From Thunnus maccoyii (lineage: Eukaryota; Chordata; Actinopteri; Scombriformes; Scombridae), in the NCBI RefSeq assembly GCF_910596095.1, contig NC_056548.1, forward strand, positions 1,176,315-1,240,314: a stretch of DNA of 64,000 bases. The letters run 5' to 3'. Numbering within the stretch: position 1 is the first letter of the stretch; the number at the start of each line of letters is the position of its first letter. A program made the translations under genes and the position numbers. Under the pieces are notes generated by a model. It did no database searches. It was not told the DNA's origin and saw nothing but the letters and a program-made list of their open reading frames with translations. Positions 22,801-31,601 of this stretch are shown in pieces.

Positions 22801-25800
22801 AGTGTTAACATGTCAGCTTTGTAGACTATATTTTGTATGTCATGCACATAGATACGAGTGTGTAAGTCATGTATTTGATGCATGCATTAATACTTTCTGA
22901 TGTGAACCTACACTTTTAGATCTGTGAATGTTTTTAGTGTTCAGTCTTTCTAGTATTCAGCACTGATCTGTTCCTGTATCACATTATAAGCTTTGTGGTA
23001 CTTTATATATTTCTGTATACCAAGAAAATACAGGAAACACGTGTAAATCATGTGATATCTTGTCTGTTTTTGATGAGAACATAAATCTGTTGTCACAATA
23101 GAACAATACTATAAATTTAAATTTCACTTTGTTGGTAAAATCACACATCTGAACCAGTCCATGGCTAAAATGAGCTCTTCTTTGTTTAGAAACAATATGT
23201 ATCTGCTAAATGTCTTTAAAGACACAGCCTTTATACCACTCAGGGGTTTTTGTTTTTAAAAGCAAATTGTTTTATTTGCATATAAAATTGCCCCCCACCC
23301 CTCCAATTTCATCAGGTGGGGGACAATGATATAATTTGATGCAGTATGTTGGTTTTCCTCCTGTCCTCCCCAATTTTTTAGTCACCAGTTGTCACTGGTG
23401 TGGGGGTTGAATGCAGCTCATTTTTGTAGGATACAGCAGAAAGGCCTACATACATACAGTACATTATATACAAACTTTGAATGAAGTTTGGTGTTATTAT
23501 CATTTATTTTACAATAATTATAGGTCTTATATTTATAATTCAGTAGTGGGGATGACCTATGAGGGGAAGGGAGTTTTTCCTTTGTTAGGGCCTGAGCACC
23601 CAGCGGTTTGCTCACACTCTCCATTCAAATGTTATTACGATTGAACTGAGCTCAGCGTCTCATATGTGCAGAGTTTTGATCAAATGATTCCTGAATGACT
23701 TCTGCAGTAGAAAAGGTGGAGTAACGTTACCTGTGATGGTTCAATAAATCAATCACAGCTGTCAGGAAACTAATCACCACTGTTTTAGATGCATTTCTTT
23801 GTTGCTGATTAATATAAATGACAAAAACTCTTCAGCACAGCAGCAGTTTGTGGAACAAAATCAGTCACAAGAAGTTTTAATCAAGTCTGGATTTAAACTT
23901 TACAAACTCGTCTTCATCAAACTCTGAACGACACTTAAGAAAACTCTCAAGTACAAAGTTCAGAGTGAAAGAGTTTCTGGCTGAGTGTGAACAATAAGAC
24001 ACTTTTATCAAGTGACGTACTCACAGCAACATGGAAAAGTCACTTTCACTCAACTGATCACATGATTGATCACATGAAGGAATAACCAATCAGAGATATG
24101 GATGGACCCGACACCCAAAAACTGCCTCAATAAACTCTCATTTTAGTTTATTGAACTGCTTTAAATCAGAAGGAAACAACATGTTGACTCCAGTTTGAAG
24201 CCGTGAATACGCCGTAATAGATGTTTGCTGAAGTTTACAGTGTTACAGTTTTTACTAAAAAACTCATATTTGAACATCAACACTAAATTAAACACGTGTG
24301 GACTCCATCAAGTCCAGTCATAATATGATTAAACTATAAACTGAACATATAATTATTCACATCTGGTCACAGAAGTCAGAGAAATCACAGCCTGCAGCAT
24401 CAAATCTCACTTTCACAAGTTCTGTTTACAACCTGAAAGCTGATGTGAATAATATTTGCTGACTGGAAACTCTTCTCTCCCATCTTTCCTATGTGCCCTG
24501 AATGCAGCGTCAGTGTTACAGGGTGTGACTTCTGTCAACAAACTGACACAGTGTGATATTACAGATATCCTTAGGTTCATTTATAATATATAATTTCATT
24601 CATCATATCATTAATCTGCTTCTTCAGGACTGTGTCGATGTGGTTTGATCAGATTTGATTTGACAGCAAACAGCCCGACAACTGTCATCACATTTTGATT
24701 CAAATGTCATTAACCTCTGATTCACGTACAGAAATACATGAGGCCCCCACTTATGATCAGTGAGTAAAGAAATTACAAAAAGACAAATACAGAAATCTCT
24801 CATGTAAAATAAGTGTTTGGCAGAAAATGTTGTGTGTTTGTTTAAGATCAAATTGTTCATAGTAAGACGCTGATTTAGAAAATAAGTTCTCAGGGACTTT
24901 AATTGATAAGGATAGGACAACATGTTAGTTAAGCTCATGTTGTTGTGTTTGTTCCCCACAGAACAGTATACTTTCCCAGCGGAGGCCCGGGCTCTCCTTG
25001 TTCTCCTGGCTGTCGTCCTTGTTGGCGCTTTGGGTCTGTTGGGTATTTGGGTTTATTTCTGGAACAAGATTATTACAGGTATGTTGTGTGTGTGTGATTG
25101 ATTAGAAGGCTGATGGCTTCACTATTCTGTCTACACAGAAAGCATTTCAGCAACAAGTGTGTCTGAGAAAACACAGACGCTTCTATTTTATTCAGCACAG
25201 CTGTCTATCTGGCTCATATTTCACTCACACTTTACAGTGATTGTGTGTTGGGCTCAGAGTGCTGCCAAAATGTGGGTGAGCTGCACTCAATACTGTGCCT
25301 GAACGCATCCTCTGTAGACGTAGCGTAATGCAAATGAAATGTATCTTTACTCCGGGCCTTTCCTGATCAGCTGGGTAGATTTTTGTGGGCCAGAACAATA
25401 GCATTTTCTTCATTTTTATGCAATAGAATAGCATTAGACTGCTTTCAGATCGACATGTCAGTGACGTGCTTCTTTACTCAGCACATCACTGTGGTTACAC
25501 TCAAACAGAAGAAAATAATCTAGAAGTCTAAAAACATGCTTTGAGTCGCATTTTCATACAAACAGCGTGAGTGAAACATAAGCTGTATTGATTAAAATAG
25601 AAGTGTATCTGTTCCTTCAGACACCCGTGAGGCAAATGACTGAAATACACAGTTGAAAGACTTTCTGTGTAGACATGGCGTCAGGGAGATTTCCTGTACT
25701 TCCTTTAAGGCCAGTTGATGTGGTTGCAAAGGAAAAGGAGAAGCTGCCGCACATTAACATTTGCTCCCAAGTTGCAAACCTGATGAAGACCTTGCAGGCT

Positions 25801-28800
25801 GAAATGTTGCATTAATGAAAACTTGGGAGTTTATGAATTTCAGTGTGTAGCGCCCTCTCTTTTCTTTTGTTGCTGCATTTGTCCTGCACCTGTCCTGCAG
25901 ACTTTGGACTTGGGACTCAGATCCAGGGTCAGGTCTCAGTTACTAGATACCAAGAGGACCTATGTAGACCTCTAATACAGTGTATCTGTTTGCACCTCTG
26001 CTATTGTGTTTTGTTGTTGTCTCAGTCCCACAGGTGGAGGTAGAAGAGGGGGTGGAGTTTGTTACGCTTCCTAACAAAACCACAGTTCAGCTGCATGAGG
26101 ACGTCACAGTGGAGTGGAGCCACTGTGGCCTGCAACTCATGAAGGTCCATGTTTTTCATAATGCCAGTGACCATCCTGACAAACAGGACCAGTTTTACTG
26201 CGGTCGCACAAACATGAATGAAAAACCACTGAAAACTGGGGACCTCAGTCTGACCCTGAGAAAGCCTTGCTATGGGGACAATGGCACCTACATCTGCACC
26301 ATCCACAAGGACAAAGATATCCAAGAACAGAAAGTAGTGCAGCTTCGGGTCAAAGGTCAGTACTGTAGGTGATACTCTTACCATCAGTATCACTGCTGCT
26401 GCTGTCTGCACGGTTGATGTTGTGGTTTGTTGTTTCTCAGCCGTCCAGGAGGAGGTGAAGGTCGGGGAATGGGCCGAATCCGTCACACTACCTTTCAAAA
26501 CTACAGCTCAGCTGCCTGACGACGTCACAGTGGAGTGGAAGCGCTCTGACCTCAAAACCATGATGGTCTGTGTGTATGAGAACGGCCAAGAGCAACCTGA
26601 CAAGCAAGACGAGTATTACAGAGGTCGCACAGAAATGAACAAGGACCCACTGCAATCCAAAGACCTTAGTGTGACTGTGCATAACTCTGGGTACAGTGAC
26701 AGAGGGACATACATCTGCAGTGCCTGCATGGACGGAGTCATCCTGACACGGAAAGTTGTGCTGTACCGCGTCCAAGGTCTGTACTATAGAGACAGGTTAC
26801 TCAGTCCCTCCAGGAGTTATTCTGTGATTATTGCAGCAAAAAATGTTTGATTTTGCAGAAGCTTTTCTCAAAAATTGCGATACAATTTGCGACATTCAGG
26901 TATAGCGCAGGTTAAATGAAAAACAAAGCGACCACTCACACCTATAAGGGTATATACAACTCATGTATGAAACTACAGTTCAGTTTCTTCACAGACCTTG
27001 ATGCAGCCGCTTCAGTCACAGTGATTTGCCTGTGTTGTTTATTAATTGCAGATGGTTAGGGTTACGGCTAGGGTAGGGTTAGGGTAGGGTTAGGGGGTTG
27101 GGGTTAGGGTTAGGGTTAGGGGGTTAGGGTAAGGGTTAGGGTTAGGGGGTTAAGGCTAGGGTAGGGTTAGGGCAAGGGTTAGGGGTTAGGGGTTAGGGGT
27201 TAGGGTTAGAGTTAGGGGGTTAGGGTTAGGGTTAGGGGGTTAGGGTTAGGGGTTAGGGCAGGGTTAGGGTTAGTGTTTAGGGTAGGGTTAGGGTAAGGGT
27301 TAGTGTTTAGGGTAGGGTTAGGGTTAGGGTAGGGTTAGGGTTAGGGGGTTTGGGTTAGGGTTAGGGTTAGGGGGTTAGGGTAAGGGTTAGGGTTAGGGTT
27401 AGGGGGTTTGGGTTAGGGTTAGGGTTAGGGGGTTAGGGTAAGGGTTAGGGTTAGGGTTAGTGTTTAGGGTAGGGTTAGGGCAAGGGTTAGGGGTTAGGGG
27501 TTAGGGTTAGGGTTAGGGGGTTTGGGTTAGGGTTAGGGTTAGGGGGTTAGGGTAAGGGTTAGGGTTAGGGTTAGGGGGTTTGGGTTAGTGTTTAGGGTAG
27601 GGTTAGGGTAAGGGTTAGTGTTTAGGGTAGGGTTAGGGTTAGGGTAGGGTTAGGGTTAGGGGGTTTGGGTTAGGGTTAGGGTTAGGGGGTTAGGGTTAGG
27701 GTTAGGGTTAGTGTTTAGGGTAGGGTTAGGGTAAGGGTTAGTGTTTAGGGTAGGGTTAGGGTTAGGGTAGGGTTAGGGTTAGGGGGTTTGGGTTAGGGTT
27801 AGGGTTAGGGGGTTAGGGTAAGGGTTAGGGTTAGGGTTAGGGGGTTTGGGTTAGGGTTAGGGTTAGGGGGTTAGGGTAAGGGTTAGGGTTAGGGTTAGTG
27901 TTTAGGGTAGGGTTAGGGCAAGGGTTAGGGGTTAGGGGTTAGGGTTAGAGTTAGGGGGTTAGGGTTAGGGGGTTAGGGTTAGGGGTTAGGGCAGGGTTAG
28001 GGTAGGGTTAGGGTTAGGGTTAGGGTTAGTGTTTAGGGTAGGGTTAGGGTAAGGGTTAGTGTTTAGGGTAGGGTTAGGGTTAGGGTAGGGTTAGGGTAAG
28101 GGTTAGTGTTTAGGGTAGGGTTAGGGTAAGGGTTAGGGTTAGGGTTAGGGTTAGGGTTAGGAAAAAGTGCAGCAATTTAGCAATATTGCAGGCTCTCGGA
28201 TATTTCTTGAATTAGTGTGAATTATTGCGATTGCAGAACCATGGAGGAACTGGTTGGTGTCGACCAATCCTCTTGCCTCCATATTACTGCGACCACTGCT
28301 GTTTTTACCATTGATGTTGTGGTTTGTTGTCCTCAGTCTCCAAGCTGCTCCAAGCTCAGAGGGAGAAGTCTGCTGAAAAGCTTGACTATCAAATCCCAGG
28401 CAACATGCCTGAGGACGAAACAGCTGAGTGCAGTCCTCATGACCTCAAACCTAAGATGGGCCACAGGTACCAAAATGACCAGAACCAGCCTATCAAACAG
28501 GATGAGTTTTACCAGCCACACAAAGATGAAGGTAATAATAATTAATGGTCATATCATTAATATGTCTCATCAGGTGCTAAATACCATCAAGTATTGTGTC
28601 TCCGTCCTGTCATGTCTTAATGAAGCTGTAAGGAACATAAACGTTGTCTATCATCACTTTAACAGGTGAAGCTAGTAATGTTACATATTCCATGTCTGAA
28701 AAGAGTTTTAGGTTGTGTTTGTTTGCCTTTGGTTGTGTTCTGGAGGACTCCACGCTGTCACTGACTGCTGTATGTGTCCTATTTGCAGAGAGAAGACAGA

Positions 28801-28886
28801 CAAGAACTAAAACAAAACAGGACCAAGAAGAAACAGATGACGCTGGAATCGTGCTGTTGTTAGCCAGCTCCACTGATCCAGTGTAG
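16807..28886 (+). CDS. Ig-superfamily membrane protein with Ig-like units after the transmembrane exon
   Basis: Predicted exons are 16807-16849, 18651-18992, 24962-25078, 26026-26355, 26441-26776, 28337-28531 and 28789-28886. Every junction is phase 1 with GT/AG borders. The total is 1461 nt, 486 aa with no internal stop. The order is: signal (1-14), V-set domain (15-128), short stalk and transmembrane segment (129-167), Ig-like unit 1 (168-277), unit 2 (278-389), a shortened unit 3 (390-454), and a basic/acidic tail (455-486). The layout resembles tandem Ig-array genes I recall from fish. The ligand is unknown. The V domain keeps both cysteines, whereas units after the membrane segment lack the B-strand one. 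One intron holds a TRIM gene, another holds telomeric repeats. It could instead be two genes or alternative transcripts. The exon chain is inference and no transcript was seen. Confidence 0.6.
17206..17850 (+). mobile_element. Non-LTR reverse transcriptase fragment
   Basis: The blocks are STTTATINIINDFIKSLD, LFIDLSEAFDTVDHVILKQR, YLSGRSQCVQ and KGVPQGSALGPLL. After a frame change they continue with YADDTVIYCSAS and LNADKTKLMMF. These are consecutive reverse-transcriptase motifs of a fish LINE different from the one at 6.2 kb. It is interrupted by a frameshift near 17590 and lies in the first intron of the Ig gene. The clade was not determined. Confidence 0.8.
18651..18992 (+). CDS. V-set Ig domain exon
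   Basis: The exon follows CCTCCCAG and ends ACAG|GTCAGG. It reads EGAESVLLPC (B strand), IVVWSRL (C-strand Trp), RYSGRT, DLSLTLRKPRLCDSGNYTCSI (F strand, pairing Cys) and VELLVTG. Both disulfide cysteines, the Trp and the D-x-G-x-Y-x-C motif are present, so this is an intact V-type domain, expected outside the cell. Exon phase is 1-1. A separate gene using only this exon and the transmembrane exon is possible. Confidence 0.8.
19055..20030 (-). mobile_element. Compound non-autonomous element, copy 2
   Basis: Inverted relative to copy 1. It starts AGCAGTGGAAAGTAACTAAG, contains the 332-bp hAT MITE (19286-19617) and about three 47-bp units (19770-19915). It ends with GATCTGAATATTTCTTCC, roughly the inverted partner of its start. 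It is the most complete copy in the window. The 120 bases from about 20100 match, inverted, the left flank of copy 1. It lies in an Ig gene intron upstream of the TRIM gene. Confidence 0.75.
20539..22230 (+). CDS. TRIM E3 ubiquitin ligase, RING-B-box-coiled coil-PRY/SPRY (TRIM16/25-like fish family)
   Basis: A single uninterrupted frame of 563 aa. The RING is at 15-58 (CSICLDLLKDPVTIPCGHSY, then CPQC), two B-box-type zinc segments span about 102-190 (CDVCTGRKLKALKSC; ICSRHDEVMKMFC...ICSVDEHKGHD), a long coiled coil about 190-330, and PRY/SPRY about 385-563 (ITLDPNTAS, GRCYWEVEW, GVYLDHRAGILSFYSVS). The fold predicts ubiquitin transfer with target recognition by SPRY. Fish paralogues are often linked to antiviral signalling, which is family knowledge and not shown here. 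Start chosen at MEQKGVQLDRE, where this family usually begins; the frame is open 41 codons further upstream without family-like sequence. AATAAA lies at 22674. It sits in an Ig gene intron on the same strand. Confidence 0.93.
   Translation: MEQKGVQLDRETISCSICLDLLKDPVTIPCGHSYCMSCIKSFWDGEDQRKIYSCPQCRQAFTPRPVLVKNTMLAELVEQLKKTGLQAAPADHCYAGPEDVACDVCTGRKLKALKSCLTCSASYCENHLQPHYDAAPLKKHKLVDPSEKLQENICSRHDEVMKMFCRTDQQSICSICSVDEHKGHDTVSAAAERTERQRELEVSRQNIQQRIQDREKDVKLLQQEVEAVNRSANKAVKNSGKIFTELISLIQKRSSDVKQQIRSQQETEVSRVKELQEKLKQEITELKRKDTELKQLSHTEDHNQFLLNYPSLSQLSASTDSSSINIRPLRYFEDVTAAVSELRDQLQDILREKRTNISLTGTDVDFLLPEPEPKTRAGFLRYSREITLDPNTASTQLLLSDGDRKAERTSQIHSYPSHPDRFTESLQVLSRESLTGRCYWEVEWRGGGVRVAVSYKNISRDGLDCVFGLNDKSWMLDCCKSWMFSRDTDSSTFWFNHISTPVWGPVSSRVGVYLDHRAGILSFYSVSETMTLLHRVQTTFTQPLYAGLCLCFVEDTAELCKLK
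22674..22679 (+). other. Probable polyadenylation signal of the TRIM gene
   Basis: AATAAA about 445 bases after the TRIM stop codon and the first convincing signal on that strand. A GTTTTATTTGT stretch follows it. Confidence 0.45.
22690..24961. other. Ig gene intron sequence; no further exon seen
   Basis: AT-rich sequence. Near 23550-23660 is a GAAGGGAGTTTTTCC...GCCTGAGCACC...GCTCACACTCTCCATTCA piece of a fish DNA repeat whose related end recurs near 40845. No additional Ig or stalk exon with GT/AG borders was recognised between the TRIM gene and the transmembrane exon. Confidence 0.45.
24962..25078 (+). CDS. Transmembrane exon of the Ig gene
   Basis: After CCCCACAG the frame reads EQYTFPAEAR, then ALLVLLAVVLVGALGLLGIW, then VYFWNKIIT, and ends ACAG|GTATG. 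A single hydrophobic helix of about 23 residues is followed by an aromatic/basic stop-transfer patch, consistent with a type I protein whose C-terminal side faces the cytosol. Phase 1-1 lets it join the V exon upstream and the Ig-like exon downstream. Confidence 0.75.
26026..26355 (+). CDS. Ig-like unit 1 after the transmembrane exon (B-strand Cys absent)
   Basis: Borders TCTCAG| and AAAG|GTCAG, phase 1-1, 110 codons. It reads VPQVEVEEGVEFVTLPNKTT, VTVEWSHCG, RTNMNEKPLKTGDLSLTLRK, then NGTYICTIH. The C-strand Trp, the TGDLSLTL block and the F-strand Cys are kept, but the B-strand Cys is Asn (LPNKT). Extra Cys residues occur elsewhere. Three N-glycosylation sequons (NKT, NAS, NGT) are present; they could only be used if the domain were luminal. 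Confidence 0.7.
26441..26776 (+). CDS. Ig-like unit 2 after the transmembrane exon (B-strand Cys absent)
   Basis: Borders TTTCTCAG| and CAAG|GTCTG, phase 1-1, 112 codons. It reads GEWAESVTLPFKTTAQLPDD, VTVEWKRSDL, YYRGRTEMNKDPLQSKDLSV and DRGTYICSACMDG. The B-strand Cys position is Phe (LPFKT), while Trp and the F-strand Cys are kept. It is clearly a tandem relative of unit 1, so the two exons arose by duplication. Confidence 0.7.
27053..28162. repeat. Interstitial telomeric (TTAGGG)n tract, about 1.1 kb
   Basis: Nearly continuous TTAGGG with variants GTTAGGGG, TAGGGTAGGG, GTAAGGG and GTGTTTAGGG. The variants are arranged in repeating blocks, for example TTAGTGTTTAGGGTAGGG recurring at roughly 90-270-base intervals. 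The vertebrate telomere unit is TTAGGG. The G-rich strand is the coding strand of the Ig gene, whose intron contains the tract. Degeneracy argues for an old insertion or fusion relic that has since expanded by tandem duplication. Confidence 0.95.
28337..28531 (+). CDS. Shortened Ig-like unit 3 exon
   Basis: Borders CCTCAG| and GAAG|GTAAT, phase 1-1, 65 codons. Residues such as NMPEDETAECSPHDL, NDQNQPIKQDEFYQ and PHKDEG align with the first half of units 1 and 2. The C-strand Trp and the whole C-terminal half, including the F-strand Cys, are missing. The reading frame is kept, so the exon may still be used as an unfolded linker. A dying exon is equally likely. Confidence 0.5.
28789..28886 (+). 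CDS. Terminal exon, C-terminal tail of the Ig gene
   Basis: After ATTTGCAG the frame reads ERRQTRTKTKQDQEETDD, then AGIVLLLASSTDPV and TAG at 28884. The acceptor phase fits the phase-1 donor at 28531, which closes the 486-codon frame. No ITIM, ITAM or other signalling motif is visible. Confidence 0.45.
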
Positions 28887-30824
28887 TGTTCACTGTTTGA
28901 TTGGACTCGCTCGGTGGTGGTAAAGCCTCAGATCATTAATGGGTCATAATTTTAAAAACCCTGATAAATATGCAGTTATGCTGCAGCTAATGGGATGACA
29001 GTGCACAGTTGCTGGTTGTCATAGTGATGCCACACACTTTGCCACTTGTGAGTTTTCCAGGTTCACAGCATGAAAATATTTGTCACTGTAACACAGGTCA
29101 AAGACATGCTGAGACGACTGAACCTTAACCGGCCAAAGAATGAAAATCAGATTAGAGGTGTTGAGTACAAATCTGTAAACTGAGCTGGTTTCACTGAATC
29201 ACTGTTCACACTGACCAAACCAGTATCACCAGTAACCACAGGTGACTCCACTCCAACCAGGCAGCTTTTTGTAATTGTTTTCAATCGCAGTGAAGCTTTT
29301 TGCTCACATCTTTGTATTTCTGAACATGTTTTTTTTTTTTGCTGGAGCGACCTGAAAGCCTCGAGTTGAAAAAAATTCAACTCAAAGCAGAAAAGCACCG
29401 TCATTAGCATTTTTTCCCATTGTCCAGTCGGATAAATTGAGAGATGAATAAAGTAAAAGAAATACATTCAACCGATTATCATACCCACATATGTAAATTG
29501 TTTACTTTAAAGCTATAGTATGTAACTATTCCGCCATAAAACAACTAGACCTGTGTTATATATTTTGTTGAGTTGTTTACTTACATTATCCCAAATGTTT
29601 CCAATAATTTTCAAACCCAGAAAAATCATTTTAATCAAGGTAACGGTCTGTTTCATTGGTCGCCTGTCAATGGCGTCATATCTCTCTACCAAAGAGTATA
29701 CGCGCACAAGATGATCATCATCTTTTGTGCTAGCGTTGGCGTTGTGGTTGTCCACCACAATGACGTTGCACAGAGTATACACGCATAAGATAATACATCG
29801 GCGTTGTGGTTGCCTGCCAGAAACTGTCATGAATTGACTTTTATTCAGTTTTAAGCCACATTTTTATGATAAACTTTTTTAGATCTTGGTTGTTTTTGAC
29901 TGTATCTTTTAACTAGATGAAGGATTTAAGTCATCGGACATCTGGATTTTAAGTTATCAGAGAAACAAGCTGAGTAAACATTAGCAGTAGCTCGGCTAAC
30001 AGCCCCTCTGGACATCCTGTGTCCGCCAAACAGTGTCGGGGAAACACTGATTTTTAACGTGAAACTGCTTTATTCAGTCTTTATACCGGTTTTATTACCG
30101 TCCGTTTGTTCTGGAGAGGAGGAGACCTCTGAGGATAATTCATCTCCCGGTAACAACATCCTGAACGATGAACGATGAACGATGAAATAATCCTAACAAC
30201 TCCCATGATCCCACGCTACTTCACGACATCGTCAAACTCTGTCTCTTGTTATTGTTTTGACTGAGTGGCAGAAATGACATATTGTGTGTTAAAGTTCAAT
30301 ATTAATCAGCACCATAGTCTAGACCTGCTGTTTGGGAATAGACCTGTGTTATTGAACGTAATATTGATGTCAGTTAATATGTGATATATTTTAATTTAAT
30401 GTACTGTGATGTATCAGTGAAATCAGTTGTATGTGAAGCTTCCAGTTGGTGCAAAGTAACTCTGAGTATTTGTTATTTGTTTTATGTTTGTTTACCCTGA
30501 AAAACAAATACGAAGAAGAAGAAGAAGAACAGGAGTGTTGTTATACGACCTTGTTTTATCTACATAAAGGAGGATTAGTGTTGCTTCACTCTGGTCTCAC
30601 CAATAAAACCAACCTGTTTTGTTACTTTCAAATAATGTGACACTTTAATAGAAGACATCCACAAAGTATTATTATTATTATTATTACATTAAAATAAAGG
30701 ACATAAAAATCACACTTTAACACCTGAGTGACAGTTTTCACAAAGGGAGTTCTTTGCTTATGGACAATAATCCTTTTAAAGTATATAAAGTAAATATCTT
30801 AAAGTCTTTCATGGTCAGTCCGCC
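28887..30824. other. Intergenic; fish repeat of unknown family
   Basis: From about 29505 to 30260 the sequence AAAGCTATAGTATGTAACT and the following bases resemble a common fish interspersed repeat; two similar TTGTGGTTG motifs lie near 29740 and 29805. No gene seen. ATTAAA on the minus strand at 30644-30649 could serve the dhrs13-like gene ending at 30825. Confidence 0.4.
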
Positions 30825-31562
30825 TTAAGAGAGTCCGCTGAACCTCTCGCTGATCTCCCACAGTTTTCTGGCCACGGCGTCGTCTCGGGCTCGGGCAGAC
30901 ACTTCCTGTGCGGTGCAGCAGGTGAAGTAACGCCCGCTCAGAGGTTCGATTCCCTCCTGCAGGGCGCAGTGCAGCGTGGTCTGAGCGCCAGCCTCTGTGT
31001 CTAGGAACAGCAGCCGGGCAACGGGCTCGATGAAGAGCATCTGCCACAGGCTGACGTGTCTGGACAGCTCGGTCTTCACGATGCCTGCAGGGGGAAACGG
31101 CGAGGATACACATGTTCAAAACAACGAAAAATATACTGAGAGCTGCAGAAAACAACATCACAGTTTAAAGAGCAACTGATATGACAAGATATGACACAAT
31201 AAGATACAATATGATGGTGTGAGATACCTGCACCTGAAACTGATGGAGGATTAGGAAAATAAAAAACAGAAATGTAAATTATGTGATGTGTAAATAAAGG
31301 ACTCAAACAAATAAAGACGAGCAACATGGTGCATTAAGAAGTACTCAAAGTACAGATTTAGCATTGAACTCCTATAACATTAGTTGTGTTTTCTTGGCTG
31401 TTGTCTGAATTACAATCAAATCAAATCAAAGTCTGCTGCAGAACCAAAGATATCGTCTTTTTTATTCCACACATTCTTCTTCCTTGCCAAAATCTGGCGC
31501 CTACATTACCCACAATGCAACCTGACCACCAAGAAGTGACATTATTTGTGGCAACCTGTCAG

Positions 31563-31601
<39 letters not shown>

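Noticed and set aside
27053-28162. TTAGGG tract considered as a true chromosome end
   Set aside because: It is degenerate, flanked on both sides by unique gene exons in the same orientation, and therefore interstitial in this assembly.
31570-31598. (TA)n tract considered as a promoter or origin element
   Set aside because: It is a plain dinucleotide microsatellite with no associated motif.
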